From Sphagnum compactum (lineage: Eukaryota > Bryophyta > Sphagnopsida > Sphagnales): a DNA stretch of 64,000 nt. Shown here one piece after another: positions 21,806 to 34,200 of the stretch. Numbering within the stretch: position 1 is the stretch's first letter; the number at the start of each line of letters is the position of its first letter. The stretch covers positions 186,001 through 250,000 of the forward strand of contig OZ234499.1 in assembly GCA_965153455.1 (NCBI GenBank), read 5' to 3'. The notes beneath the pieces are model-generated. The model made no database searches. It was not told the origin of the DNA and saw nothing but the letters and a program-made list of their open reading frames with translations. The position numbers and the translations under genes are program-made.

Positions 21806-24800
21806 GGCTTCGGTGAACCAGGCACCACACTGGTACCCTGGTACACCCCCCACAAACCCTCCCCCCAAAATCGATCTAAATTGCTTCCAAATGTTACAAA
21901 TATTGCATGCTTAGACTAATTCAGGCACCTCGCCAAGTCCAAATCTAACTTTTTTTAGGATTAATATGGGCACTAAGAAGCCTCACTTGAAAAGGTGGAG
22001 GTACCACTGTGGGTGCTGGTTCACTTTGGCCCTGTTTCTGGGCCAGAATAATACAGCACCCACCTGCATGTCATCAACTGGATGCCCATTATGACTGTTG
22101 TGGAGAAACCTCAGCTGAGTTCATGTCTGGTTTCACCTTGGTAACCCATTCTGTAAGTAAGTCCATACCTGTGTTGTACTGGTATGTTGTTTTTCACATA
22201 CCAGACTGCTATATATATGTCCAGGGGCAGCAAGAGTCAGATGAGTCGGGTCTTAGGTAGGATGTTTTTTCAGGGTAGGATATTTTCATGGTATGAGTAT
22301 TTCTAAATTTTAAATACCCTGATCCTAAGCATGAGTATATCCAAAAAAAAAAAGAACTTGACATATTAGGGGTGTATATAGAAGGGTAGGGTATTAAAAT
22401 GTTGAGATTTCAAAAAAATTGCACATCTTCATGGGCTTTCACTGGTCCTTGTTCTTGGGATGTGTGGGATGTGGGTGGTCCATGCTGCTCTAATGTGTGG
22501 ATGCAATGACTTCAGAAGATTCTAATATGATGGTTTCTATGTTCCCCATTCCTTGTAAATATTTTTCTCAAAGTCATTTGTTTTGCTTTCATCAGCCGCT
22601 CTCCCCAAGATTTCTTTAAGTTAAAAGAATTTGCCCAGACTGCCATTACACCTACCCCCCAACCTCAATCTCTCACCCTAAGTTTTGGTCTCAACACCGT
22701 ATGAAACATTTCAAAACTTTGATTGGTACGTTTCCACAATGGTATGTCCACACAAAACAAACCCTAGGTTCTAGAATCAATCTAAGTATATATTTTAAGA
22801 CATACCCAACAGGTAGATTTTGACATACCTTTATACATACCAATGTATATATCATGGGTGTACCTTATATACTAGTATTACACTAGTCCATACATATTTA
22901 CATAAGTAGGCACACACGTGACTACTAGGTAATTATATGTTTCATGGGTCTGTTCACGGTTGGGGTACCAAAAAAGAAAAAAAGGACTTAAAGACTTTTT
23001 AGAGCTATTTTTTACAAATAACATTACATGAAACAAATTTAAATGAGAAAAATTGAATAGTCCAATATAAGATAATTCATGTGTTAATGATGATCTTTCG
23101 CAATCATACATAATTGTGTATAAATATTTTAGTTTAATGCTAGAAATGTAAAAAAATTCAGAGTTTTCTGAATGAGTTTCAATGGACAACTAAACATGTT
23201 TTTTGGCATGCTTATTTCCTGCACATGTGACTTGCATCTAAAGCTAGACATTTTGAACCCATTGAACATAATTTTTTTATCAAATGATTTAAAAGATGAG
23301 TCCTTTGCTTTGTAGCTCTTTCCTTCAAAATTTTAAGACTTTGAAATTTTTGAATGATTTGATTTTTCATCAAGTTCATCCAATGAACAATGTACTTTCA
23401 TAGAAAGGGACAAGCTTTTGTTGTACAAAAAAATTAAAATCAATTATATGATTTTATGCCCTCCTTTTGATTACTTTTTTTTTAAATGTACTTTAGACAC
23501 TTAATTCCTTTAGTTTGTAAAATTCAAAATGACATTAACATAGTATCCAAATTATTTTTAAATATTTTTATTAATTTAAGCTGACATCATTTTATTTATC
23601 CACTACAATTATAATAATGTAAGATAAACAAAAATCCAAAGTTGTCCTTTGTAGTCTTTTTTCACTTAGACACTCCTTTATGGTACCCCAATCATGAATG
23701 GACCTTCATATGTAGATAAAGGTTCAACATTTTTACTACCTACAAACAATATGCTTGTAGCAGGTAGGTAGTAAAAGAAACAATTGAAATAACCACCATA
23801 GTTCTTTAAGGAGCCCAACAAAAAACTATTTCTGACCATTTACCATCCATCTGTCATGGTGTGCTAGTGCGTGCTAACTCAGTCCAAAGCCATGTTCTAG
23901 AGATTAAACACTTTTCCACACCATTTATTCCCATCTCAAGTGCGTTTTTCATTGTTGATTCATATTATAAGTTAAACTGATTTGAACAAAAGTGGAATTA
24001 ATAGATAACTACCTATCCCCAAGTATGAAAAACTTGAAATTGTTCCTAAATAAGACATTGAAACAAATTACACAACATTAAATTCAACTAATAAATGATT
24101 TTCATCCATGAAGAACTTGTACCGGCTTAGCAATCTGACCTTCAAGTTTATTGTTTTTTTGGACTTAGTCTTCTTTCCCCATAGAAAGTATGGGACTTGG
24201 CCTTTGGGTTTTTTTTTTGACAAGGCCTCCCCTTCAACGCAACATTCCGTATTTTGGTTATGAAATCATTTTTTCACACAATGGTATGGTGCATCATCAA
24301 AAGCGTACCAAACACATCAAGCTAATTGCCTACCTAGTGAATAACGTCCCTCGGATTTTGGTCTTGCCTCTTCTCATTCGCCTTCAACTTAGGTTTTGGC
24401 TTTGAACCTCCTTAGAGCTTTCCATTTGGGTCTTCCTTGTCTTTGTTTGTATGTGTAAAGGTTCAAAAGAATCTTGGTCTGGTTCAAGAGAAGTTGGATA
24501 CGCCTAGTAAAGGAAATGAGGGCATCAAGGTAAAAGGCGGAACTCGCAAACCTCTACCACTATCGGATGGAAGAGTTCGACAATTTGAAGATGGAACATG
24601 CATTTATGAAAGCCAAACTTCTAATCTATTAGAAAAGGAGCAAGAGGAGCCAAGCCGAGCAGTGGTAATTGTACAAAGAATAAATCGATGAAATCATCTA
24701 GGAGGCATTCAAGTCTTACTAAAAAGACGAGGAGTTGTACCAACTATGTATTGAGACTTACTAACGCATGATGCCACATCTAATGATGCCACCTTTCAAG

Positions 24801-26330
24801 CTCAATAGAAGGCAAACCCACTCCAAATTTGCATTTGAATCTAGTTTGTAAACAAATGAAGAACATAATGAAGGTGGAAAGATAGAGGTAGATTCAATGG
24901 TTGCATCAAAACCACGGCCTATTGAACCAAAAATAGCTTTTGATATTGCAGATGGTTTCCATGAAGCCAAAAGTGTTACACCTATTCCAATTGTTCCGCT
25001 TGCCGAAGCTACAACACATTTTGGTGGAATAACCAATCTGAAGCTCTCCCACATGATAGCAAAAGATGAAAGAGCAAATCTGGTGGTAGAAATTAGTATG
25101 GAAGGAAGGACTTCGATTTTGGCACAACCAGAACCTATTGTGACCCCTGCTACCACTGCACCAAGAATTTCTACTTCAATTGTAGTATAAGAATAGATGT
25201 TTAGTTAGAGGAAATAAAGGTTGTAAACATGGAAGAATAGTGTAGAAAGTTTAATTATAAGGACGTAATCCCAATTGGATTTTTACCAAATGCTTATCGA
25301 AACCAAAATCGATTTTACTATCAGTTTAAATTGTGTATGTTTAGGATCGATTTTTTTGGGATTAGGGGTGCATTCACACTAATGCATACACAAGCAATTA
25401 TAACCAGTGCTTAGCTTTGTGTATCTAACATTTTATAAAAATAAAGATTTCCAAATGGAATTGTTTTCACATAATGTTATTTTCAATGTATTGGTAGATA
25501 TACTTTAAAAGTTTGAAATTGATCTAATGAATGAAAAATACCCAAAAACATTTTGAAAACATTGTAACCAATGTTCTTAAACAGTAAATGGACTTGTAAA
25601 TGGACTTGAATTTATTTGACAATGATATAATTTTAACAAATTTTTTATGTAAACCATAACATAATAGTGTGATGAAAATTTTCAAGATTTTTCAAGATTC
25701 TTTTAAAGACCTTTGTTCAAAAGATTTTGAGAATATCCTAAAATAAACACCTAATAAGCAGTCACCCAAGGGGGCAGCTTTTGCTCATGATATCCCATTT
25801 GCATCTTTAGAACGACTATTTGTTCCACGATTTCTGGTTTCTTTCTTGGAAGTATTTAAAGCTTTGTCCTTTTGTGGACTGTACAAGAAAATGTTTTTTA
25901 AAGTAAAATTATTTTTTTCCTACCTTACCTTTGTATGTAGACTTCCATGTGTAGTTGTTTTCCTTCGTCTATTTGAAGTAATCTTACTTTCTATATGTGA
26001 GTATTGAATATTGTATGTTTTCCTTTGGATTTGTTTCTGTAGAAGGTTTATGAGGCTACCTTACTGAATTTGGATGTCCCCTTTGTGTTAAAGCTTTTTA
26101 AGGAAAGTAAAGAAATTTTTTTCTTCTATTCCCTTAATTTATTTCTTTCAAAACCCGATAGTTCGTTGAGTGGCCTTAACAGGTGCAAAATGCAACTATT
26201 TGTTGCTTACAAACCTCCACCTTCCCAAATACACCCTTCCATTCTACCTCTATTTTTGCATTGGTTTTTGAAACCCTAGAAAAATTGGTTTCCACAAATG
26301 CCAATATAAAGCTTTGAACTTGTTTACCAT
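21806..26330. other. Intergenic DNA without a recognisable gene
   Basis: AT-rich with only short, unrelated frames. Plus-strand frames at 24437-24691 and 24897-25190 have ordinary residue composition and could be remnants of one decayed gene, but no domain is recognised and no splice pair could be fixed. A 10-bp inverted repeat (GTGGGTGCTG/CAGCACCCAC) lies at about 22009-22064. Confidence 0.45.
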
Positions 26331-26743
26331 GAAGTTGTTGGAGTTTAGTTTGCATTGTAAAGCTGCTTGCTCAACAAGTGTAGTGACCCCATAGTTTTTG
26401 CCTTATTATATTCCAACAACATTTGTAGAACTTTAAAATTCATGGCATCCATCTTCTTCCACAAATCAACAATTATGTTAGCTACATTTTTTATGAGCTT
26501 TTTGTGATCATTAATCTTGTTTAACTCTTTAACAAGCTTTGATGCAACATCAACCCTAACATTAAAAAATGATGACAACAAAGCTTCTGAGACAAGCGGA
26601 TTATCTTATAAAAGATTAATATAATGTTCCATTTTTGCAATGCATTCAAGTTGTAGCCCCCAAGAATGAAAATCCTTGCAATAGGGTTGAACCATGATTT
26701 TTTTTTTACTATTGTCCACCTCTTCTCTTTTTCCTTCTATCTT

Positions 26744-27629
26744 TGACGCACTCCCAAGCTCCTTTATAGACTCAGGATGAGTCTAAAGTACGAAAACAGC
26801 GGAAAGGTTAGGAGCTCAGGGCACACTCCCTAGCTCTCAGCACTTTAAAGGGGTAGAAGGGCATGCTAGAGCTCCAGGATGGGACTAGGAAGAGTGATAA
26901 GCAATTTATTTACTCAATTGAATCTGCATCCAACCAACCAACACGTTAGTTAGTACCATGTTGGAACACCTTTGGTGTTAAGACGAGCCACGAGCAACCT
27001 CAAACTCACAAGACTCACCACGTCCCAAACTCAAGGGAAGCCACCACCTTCCCCCATATAGTATACTCTGCACCTTTCCACGAGGCCTAGATCCAAATGG
27101 CTTTTTGTCCTGGGACTCCCGAAGGAAAGTCCCGAAACTACCACAGTTGGAACTCCCGCAACTTTGCGGGGCCATAACTTCATGCTCAGACCTTCGATCG
27201 GGACGAGGTCTAAAGCAAAGTTGTAGCTCTCGTTGAAAGCTTTTCAACAGTGTGCCGCACGCCACCTGCATGCACGGAAGTTGGGTCGATTCCCGACTTT
27301 TCGTGGTCGGGAGTCAAACTGGCAGTTTGACTCCCGGCCTTTCTTTTCGCCATAACTTGTGTTGCAGATGTCCAAATGGGTCATGCAAACCCATTTTATA
27401 CATCTAAACTTCAAAAGCTTTCCAATGATATAAAGAACTTCTCAATGCGAGTGTTTTGACCTCTGCAATTGCTCTTTGAAGGTTTGGAAGTCCACTAGGA
27501 CTCCAACTCCCAAAATGGGGGCTCATTCGGGAGTGTGAGTCTTCGTTCCCACACTCTCACACTCCTCCTGGCCCGCGCCCTTGTAACCCTTTTAGCCTTG
27601 GTCACAAGCCCAAGGCTAGGGTTGCGACA
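26744..27629. mobile_element. Solo LTR, 886 bp, with 5-bp ATCTT target duplication
   Basis: The element begins TGACGCACTCCCAAG and ends GGGTTGCGACA, so it has TG...CA termini with near-inverted ends. It is flanked by ATCTT at 26739-26743 and 27630-27634, the 5-bp duplication expected of LTR-retrotransposon integration. A second, diverged copy of the same sequence occurs at 57168-61914, interrupted by a LINE. No internal region or second LTR is present, so this is a solo LTR left by LTR-LTR recombination. It is GC-richer than its surroundings. A minus-strand frame at 26978-27271 inside it is incidental. Confidence 0.85.
27308..27336. repeat. Perfect 14-bp palindrome with 1-nt spacer inside the LTR
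   Basis: CGGGAGTCAAACTG (27308-27321), one G, then its exact reverse complement (27323-27336). The second LTR copy has the same region at about 61540-61580 in diverged form with several CGGGAGTC/GACTCCCG words. Confidence 0.9.
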
Positions 27630-30054
27630 ATCTTTGTAGGGTCATCATCAACCTTCACCTTGTTGCCAACTACCTCCAAAGATTGAATCCTCCTAAGGTA
27701 GTCCCAAATCATCCATTTTGCAAAAACCACCCAATTATTTAATAACCTTTTTTCTAACAAATAAATAAACCCCCTCTCCTCCACCTTGTTGATCATGCTA
27801 ATGTTTGGAACTTGGGTTTTCTAGTGAACTATCATCTATAGGTTTTCCACCTTTGCAATGGGCTTTTCATCTTCTAACCAAAAGTACCTATAGTTGTTTT
27901 TGTTGATACATGACTTAAACAACTTCTCAACTTCAACATCTTCAATGTATTTTCCTAACTTCAAATGTTTGGGATTTAGGCTTTCGTTGCAAAGTCCATA
28001 CTTTTCCACAAATTCTTTCCATGTAACAATATGTTTCCTATCAAATATCAAGTTTGGTTGCTCTTTGTAAAGTGGTGAGCTACCCAAGACGAAACCACCT
28101 TTTTTATTTTATTTTTCTCATTTGAACCCAAGTTATTGTTGGTGACAAATTTTTTGTTAATAATCCAACAGGAAAGTTGTAGTATATTGAATGTGCACTC
28201 AATTGCAATACTTGGTTGTGTAGTACTTGTATAAAAGCTTTGACTTTTTTAACCTTTTAGATAGATAGATGTGCACAAAGATACTTATGTGAGGGACCAT
28301 TAAAACTAAACATAAGTGATTTATGTTTCATAACTTCCAAAAACAATTTCAATCAACAATGGAAGTTTTGATCAATGGTGAATAGTAATAAGGGAATTTT
28401 TTTTCAAAAACTCACTTTGACTTCACCCAATGACGATGCAACATTAATCTCAGGTAGTTTGTCAAAGTGGGCCCATCTTAACACCATTTTATTATCTTAA
28501 AATGAACTATCATGGATTGTTGATTTGTTGGATTTGATCCACCTTAACTTTCATTTGCCTAGTGGAACATTTCAATGCAAACCAAAACATTTCTTATCAT
28601 TCTTTTACAATTCACCCAAATAGAATGGATGGTATATGTGCTTATAAGAAATGATTGTAACATAATAAGAAATGTTATTACTATACTAATTCTTACAAAA
28701 CCCACACAATTTCTACATGATGATACAGGTTAAAGTGTCATTGATAAGGCAAGCATGGTGAAAAAGAAGCTTTAGTCAAAATGATGTTCCCCCTCCTTTC
28801 TCTATGCACCCCAAAATTTTCTTGAACATTGTATCGTTGTTTTCCTAGATCTATCAAATCCTTTTTCACCCCAACAATATTAACCCCAAGATTTCCATGA
28901 CCAACTTTGAGTCTTAAAAAACACCTCACCGTTAATCATCATAAATCATTTGTTTGTCAATAACATTTGAAAGGTATCAAATTCTTTCTTTGTGATTTGC
29001 TATTGTTGAACAAGTGCCTCCATTTCTACGGCATTAGCCCTATCAACAACCTAACAAAAATTGCAAACCACATGAACATCAACATGCCACAACACTGGAG
29101 TTTGAACCTTAAAAACAAAAACCCATAATTAAATCAAACATCACATTTAGACTTACACCTTTTTTTCCAAGAGCTTCATTTGATTGTGAATTCATGTGAT
29201 CTAGATTCTGCCAAATCAAAACCTTCTTGGGTTTCGGTTACAATAGCTTTGCGATCAACAATTAACTTGTGACTTCTTTTTTGCCTCCCCCTCAAGGATG
29301 GCAATTTTTCGTTTTAACCCCCAAACAAATCATTCAACAAACATACAAGATCCCACACCTTAGCTATTGAGTCTACTTGAGGGACACCATATGGACAAGT
29401 TGTAGACTTACTTTTGTCCCCATTGGAACCACCAAACTCTTACACACAACATCACCAACAACTTCATACTATCTTTTGCAAAACATCTCCCCTCCACTCA
29501 ACTTCAACCCATCTAAAGATCAATTGTTTTTTCAAATTCTCTACACCCAAACTATGAGCCTTTTCTTTTGTGGTTGAAGTAGCCGTTTGAACCCAATTGA
29601 CATTGTACCCTTTCATTTGTCCTATATGACCCTTCACCACCCAAGACATGAATTCATGGTTTGTTACATTGGACATGCCACAAATTTGGCTACATAAATT
29701 AAGCAACTCTTTCTTAGTGTCTAAATGCAATTGGGTATTGGTGGTTTTGAACTTTGCTACTTTCCCGAAAAACCTCTTCTATGTCTCTCTCATTGACATG
29801 TTTTGTAGTGATATCACACTTAGGATTCAAACCCATGCCATTCAACCCCTTAGCCTTCACCAAAAAAAATATTTTGTCTTTGTTGCATAATCTACATTCT
29901 CCCATTCCAATGGCTTGCAGAGTTTTACAACAATGTTTTTACCCATTTCCGCAATAAAACTCTATCACACCCATTGAAACAAACCCCCGAAAAAAAAAAC
30001 CACAAAGTTTTTTGAACCTTGGCTTACCTTTCGTTGTCCCTCTTGCCCTCTCCA

Positions 30055-31225
30055 TCTATAGCAAGTAGATTGATATGCACAAACAAATGAAACAAAGTTG
30101 AAACATGCGGAGGGAAAAGTTTTTTAGCTTGTGCATGATGAAAAAATGATGACCATAATTTCTAGGGGCGCACTTTCCCATAGTGCATTACTCTTTAGTT
30201 CGAATTTTATGCACCTTGGTCCTTCATTGTAGTGCCATCATGATAGTTTTGCTTGAAAACCCATTCTTTTTAAATGAATGAAACCCAAACTCTTGTCCCA
30301 CCTTTTGACTAATAAAAATCATCATTAATAGCCCCTGGAAACCCTAAACAGGACTGCTTTAAGGATGTCACCATTAGCTCCTTTTAGCATGATTGGACCC
30401 CATGTGCCTTTCCATAATTTGGTTGAATTGAAATTTCCATTCAATTTGGTTTGAATTCAATTTAACCAAATTCAATGGAATTTGAGTTCCATCCAACATA
30501 ATTCATTCATTATTTTCATTCAAATGAATTTTTTTCCAAAATCAACTCATTTTTAAAAATCATTTCATTGTCACTAGTAGTGCAGATCAACACGGAGCCC
30601 AATGTTAGATTATATTTTGCTACTACATAGGCACTTACATACATGTAGGGAGTTATACAAACAATATACTCTACCAAGGACTTTGAACTTCACTGGATGC
30701 GTTCTTCTTCATCAATGAACTATGAATTACAATTTCAAGATATTGTGTGGTCGGGGTAATTGTGTGCACCGAATGGGTAGCACTTACAATGATCCAAATT
30801 AACCCCTGACAATTGCCCTAAACAACAGAGGCAAAACAGCAACAGGTTTTGTTGTACTGCATGGAATGAGAGGGCTACAAAATCCTTCCACATGACAGGT
30901 GAATTAGACAATCTTCACAATCTGATGATTTTTTTCAATCACGGTATCACAACCAACAAGGAAGCAGAATCATTTGAAGTGCAACTCCTACTGTAGGTCA
31001 AAACCCGCTTCCATATTGAAAACAACTGGAATGCAGAGGTGATTTAAGGTATGCTGGTCTGAAGAAATGAGAGTCTAGGTCAAGATTCAAAAGCATGTTT
31101 CTGGTGCCCTTAAACATTGCCATCCTTGAAGCTTGGCAATACCAAAGGACTTTCCCATATACACAAAACATGCCTTTTCTCTATCATCACCTGCACTCCC
31201 TCAGCAAGAGCTGGCTCTGAATGCT
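30055..31225. other. Region 3' of SERRATE
   Basis: Contains the presumed SERRATE 3' UTR next to 31226, then AT-rich DNA with TTTGAATTxxATTT repeats near 30420-30540. No gene is seen. Confidence 0.5.
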
Positions 31226-34200
31226 CTACAGACTTCTGTAATCAATAACTGTTACTTCATCTTCAGGTGCATCAAGGTCATGGTAGCTGCATCCAACAAC
31301 ACACATTCAAGAGACAAATAAAATAAGAAATAGTAATCCTCTCAAAACACCAGGGGATTAACAAAATCTAGTCCATTGACAAGGAAATGGACAGGCACAA
31401 CTGGAAACCACATGTCAGAAGAAAAATTCAAAAGCAATGAAAGCTAACCTCCTGACACTCCGAGGGTCATGGCGCATGGCATGGGGAGGGGGCATCATCA
31501 TAGGTGGGACATCCAACAAACCCCCACCCATCATAGGGCCTCCAACTGGCAGTCTTTTGCGACCTCGGGGCATACCATTCCCATCCCCGTCAAATCCTCC
31601 AACAAAGGCACCAGGATGAAAGGGTGTAGGGCCTTCTCTTAGGAACCGCATGGCAATTTCAGGGGGAGCTGGCACAAATGGACCCAATGGTCTGTTCCCC
31701 ACCACATGATGCAACAACATACACATATGTCACTACGAAGCACAAAATGTGCACAACTGAAGATAGAACCAAAGTAAAGATGGAGTTCTGATCTGTTACA
31801 GACTAGACAAATGTGTCTTTGAGGAGTAGGTCCATAGAGCTAATCTTGACCAAATAATTCACAAAATAGACCTTTCAGTATTCTTTCAACAAAAAGAGTA
31901 CATGGTCCTTGCATTGCCAATAGTCTCAAGATCGAGAACACAATAGCAGTGTCATTATATTTCAAATAAGGCATAAGCAACAGAGACTGGCTACAACTGA
32001 GGATCTTGAATTGCTAATTGGCGTCGGAAGGGGAGTTTGTTTGATGTGACCACTTACCCAGCACCAGGGACGGGCATGAGCACCTGGGGTGGCCCTGGCA
32101 TATCCGGCACAAACAAGCCACCTGGTAGTCCATGCATAGGCGGTCCATTGAAACGGTCAAACATAGGAGCATCCAGCGAGTCACCATCAAAATGACCTGC
32201 TTGTGGTTGACCCCCTCCTTCATAAGGAGGCATACCTCCACCCAAAGGTGGGAAATCTCGAGGGCCTGGGGAGTGTTCAGGTCCTCCCCTGTCAAATCGA
32301 GGCTCCTCTTCACGACCTCCTCTGTCAAAGCGTTGTTCTTCCTCCCGAACTCCTGGCCCCTGTGGACCAAATCTGCCATCACGGGGAGGGGGAACACCAG
32401 TGTTTGGAGGAAGCCTGTCTACAGGCAAAGGCTCCACAGCTCCACCAGGCAATGGGCCTGAAAATCCTGGTCTGCGACCTCTTCGACCCCTATCTCCTCT
32501 CTGTATGTTAAAAAATCAGATCCATGGGGCCATTAATGTTCTGCAATGGGATACTAGATTTCCTGAGTTTTCATGGAATTGGTAGCTATGACAGTGTACC
32601 AAGAATTTCAATGAGCACATGCTGCAATCCCTATCAGCTGCTGAGAAATAGTCCTATACACCACAGTGCAAAAGCACACATGGATGTCCTTCATGGGGCA
32701 CAGAACTATTTACCTGTCCAGGTTGTGATGAAACAGCCTGTGTAGTTCCAGGTGCTTCAGGATCACTGTCATTGCCAGAGAATAAAAACCTTGTCAGAGG
32801 ACCACAATGACTACTTCAAGGACTGGTTACTCTGCACAGTCTAACCTGAAATGCACTGTCAGCATGATTGTATGACCACTAATGAGCAACTTTAAACTGC
32901 TTGTTTGATGGAATAGCAAGGGTTTGCAAGGAAAAATATCACCACAAGCATCACCTTTTGAAGTGAGAGAAAATGCTCCAAGTTTAAACTAGTACAATAA
33001 AAATCCTGCACCCGTGCTGACTAAGGGGAAACTTCCTGGAAGGCTGCCATTTACAGCCAAAGATGTTGCAGACACCCACCTCATGTAATTCTGGAAGTAA
33101 AGCTCTTCCCGTGCCTTGGCAACTACGTCGCTCACCAAATCAGAGTGCTTCAGCTTGAGATGCTTGTGTACAAATTCTGGTCCATGGAACAGCTTTGTGC
33201 ACCCCTTAGCACCACACCCATATTTCCAGCCATACTTTTCATCGCGTATTTTCCGAACAAAAGGGTCCAGAGCCTCATTTGCAGTGCTGTCAAGCTTCTC
33301 CCTCCCAAGCATTTTCTCAATGAGATCTCCACTCTGTAGCCTTGCCTGCCACATTGATTCCAACTTCTTTTCCCACTCACCAAACCCAGGGTCCTCACCA
33401 ACATTCTTTGGATCTACTGTGCCCCGTATGTGCCGAAGACGCCTTGGAGGTTCTTTCAATTCTACCATACCATAGTAATCCACCGAATGCACACGCCACA
33501 TATAAGTGAGCATGACATCAAGAAGCTCTATCCCCTCCAACCCCTTTACCTGGTTGCCTGATCTCACAATCACAATTGGGCCAACTGAACCGGTGCTAAT
33601 TGACCTATCCCCTTCAACATTTTGCTGATCTGCTGGTGCCAAAATGTTTCCCTCAATCCCCTTCTCAGAATCAAGTTTCCTGATGAGACTTTGGCACAGT
33701 TCAATGTCCTTCAACACTCTCTTTGGATCAGAACTCCCAGCTGGTGCCTTTGGAGCTGCATTGATTTCCTGGGACTTTTTGGTCGATCGGCTTTGCCTTT
33801 TCCCTTTGGCTCCCATATCCCCATCATCTTCTGACTCTTCTTTCACAGATCCACGAGCACTTGGACCCCTGTGAAGCATCCATCCAAAAAACACAACCCC
33901 CATCTTCTTTGGATATGTACACAGCAGGCCTTGAAAGATATCTTACATAGAAAGTTTTGCAAACTCAAAGCATGATGCCCCTGAGAAACCAACTCCTTCC
34001 TTTCTCCTAAAACAGATGCATACTAGAGCAGCTGAACTTACACATCAAGACTACTGCCTTGAAGTTCTGCCAGCAACTCCTTTGCCAGAATTTTGGCATT
34101 CTCATTCCTCCTGCAGATCAAGGACAGGGGCTCAGTCTGTAACCCAAACACGAAAAAGTCATGTGCGTAAGAAGTGGAGGGTAGTAGGACCTGTCATTAG

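Larger units (their letters stand above)
26343..30054 (-). pseudogene. Decayed gene of unknown family, split by a solo LTR
   Basis: Coding-like minus-strand segments lie in order: near 29990-29460 (LCKPLEWENVDYATKTKYFF..., then a GMSNVTNHEFMSWVVKGHIG region), 29450-29170, 28929-28738, 28120-27635 (GGFVLGSSPLYKEQPN ... NNWVVFAKWMIWDYL ... VDDDPTK) and 26743-26343 (IEGKREEVDNSKKK ... MVQPYCKDFHSWGLQLE ... LLSKQLYNAN). The frame resumes exactly across the solo LTR: ...DDPTK before it and IEGKREE after it once one ATCTT copy is removed. Several in-frame stops and frameshifts remain. The protein is Lys/Glu-rich with hydrophobic helices. The family is not recognised; a transposon-associated gene is possible. 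The join between the 28.1-kb and 29.5-kb parts is less certain than the join across the LTR. Confidence 0.4.

Noticed and set aside
26978-27271. 97-codon minus-strand frame inside the solo LTR
   Set aside because: No similarity to a retroelement protein, and not open in the second LTR copy.
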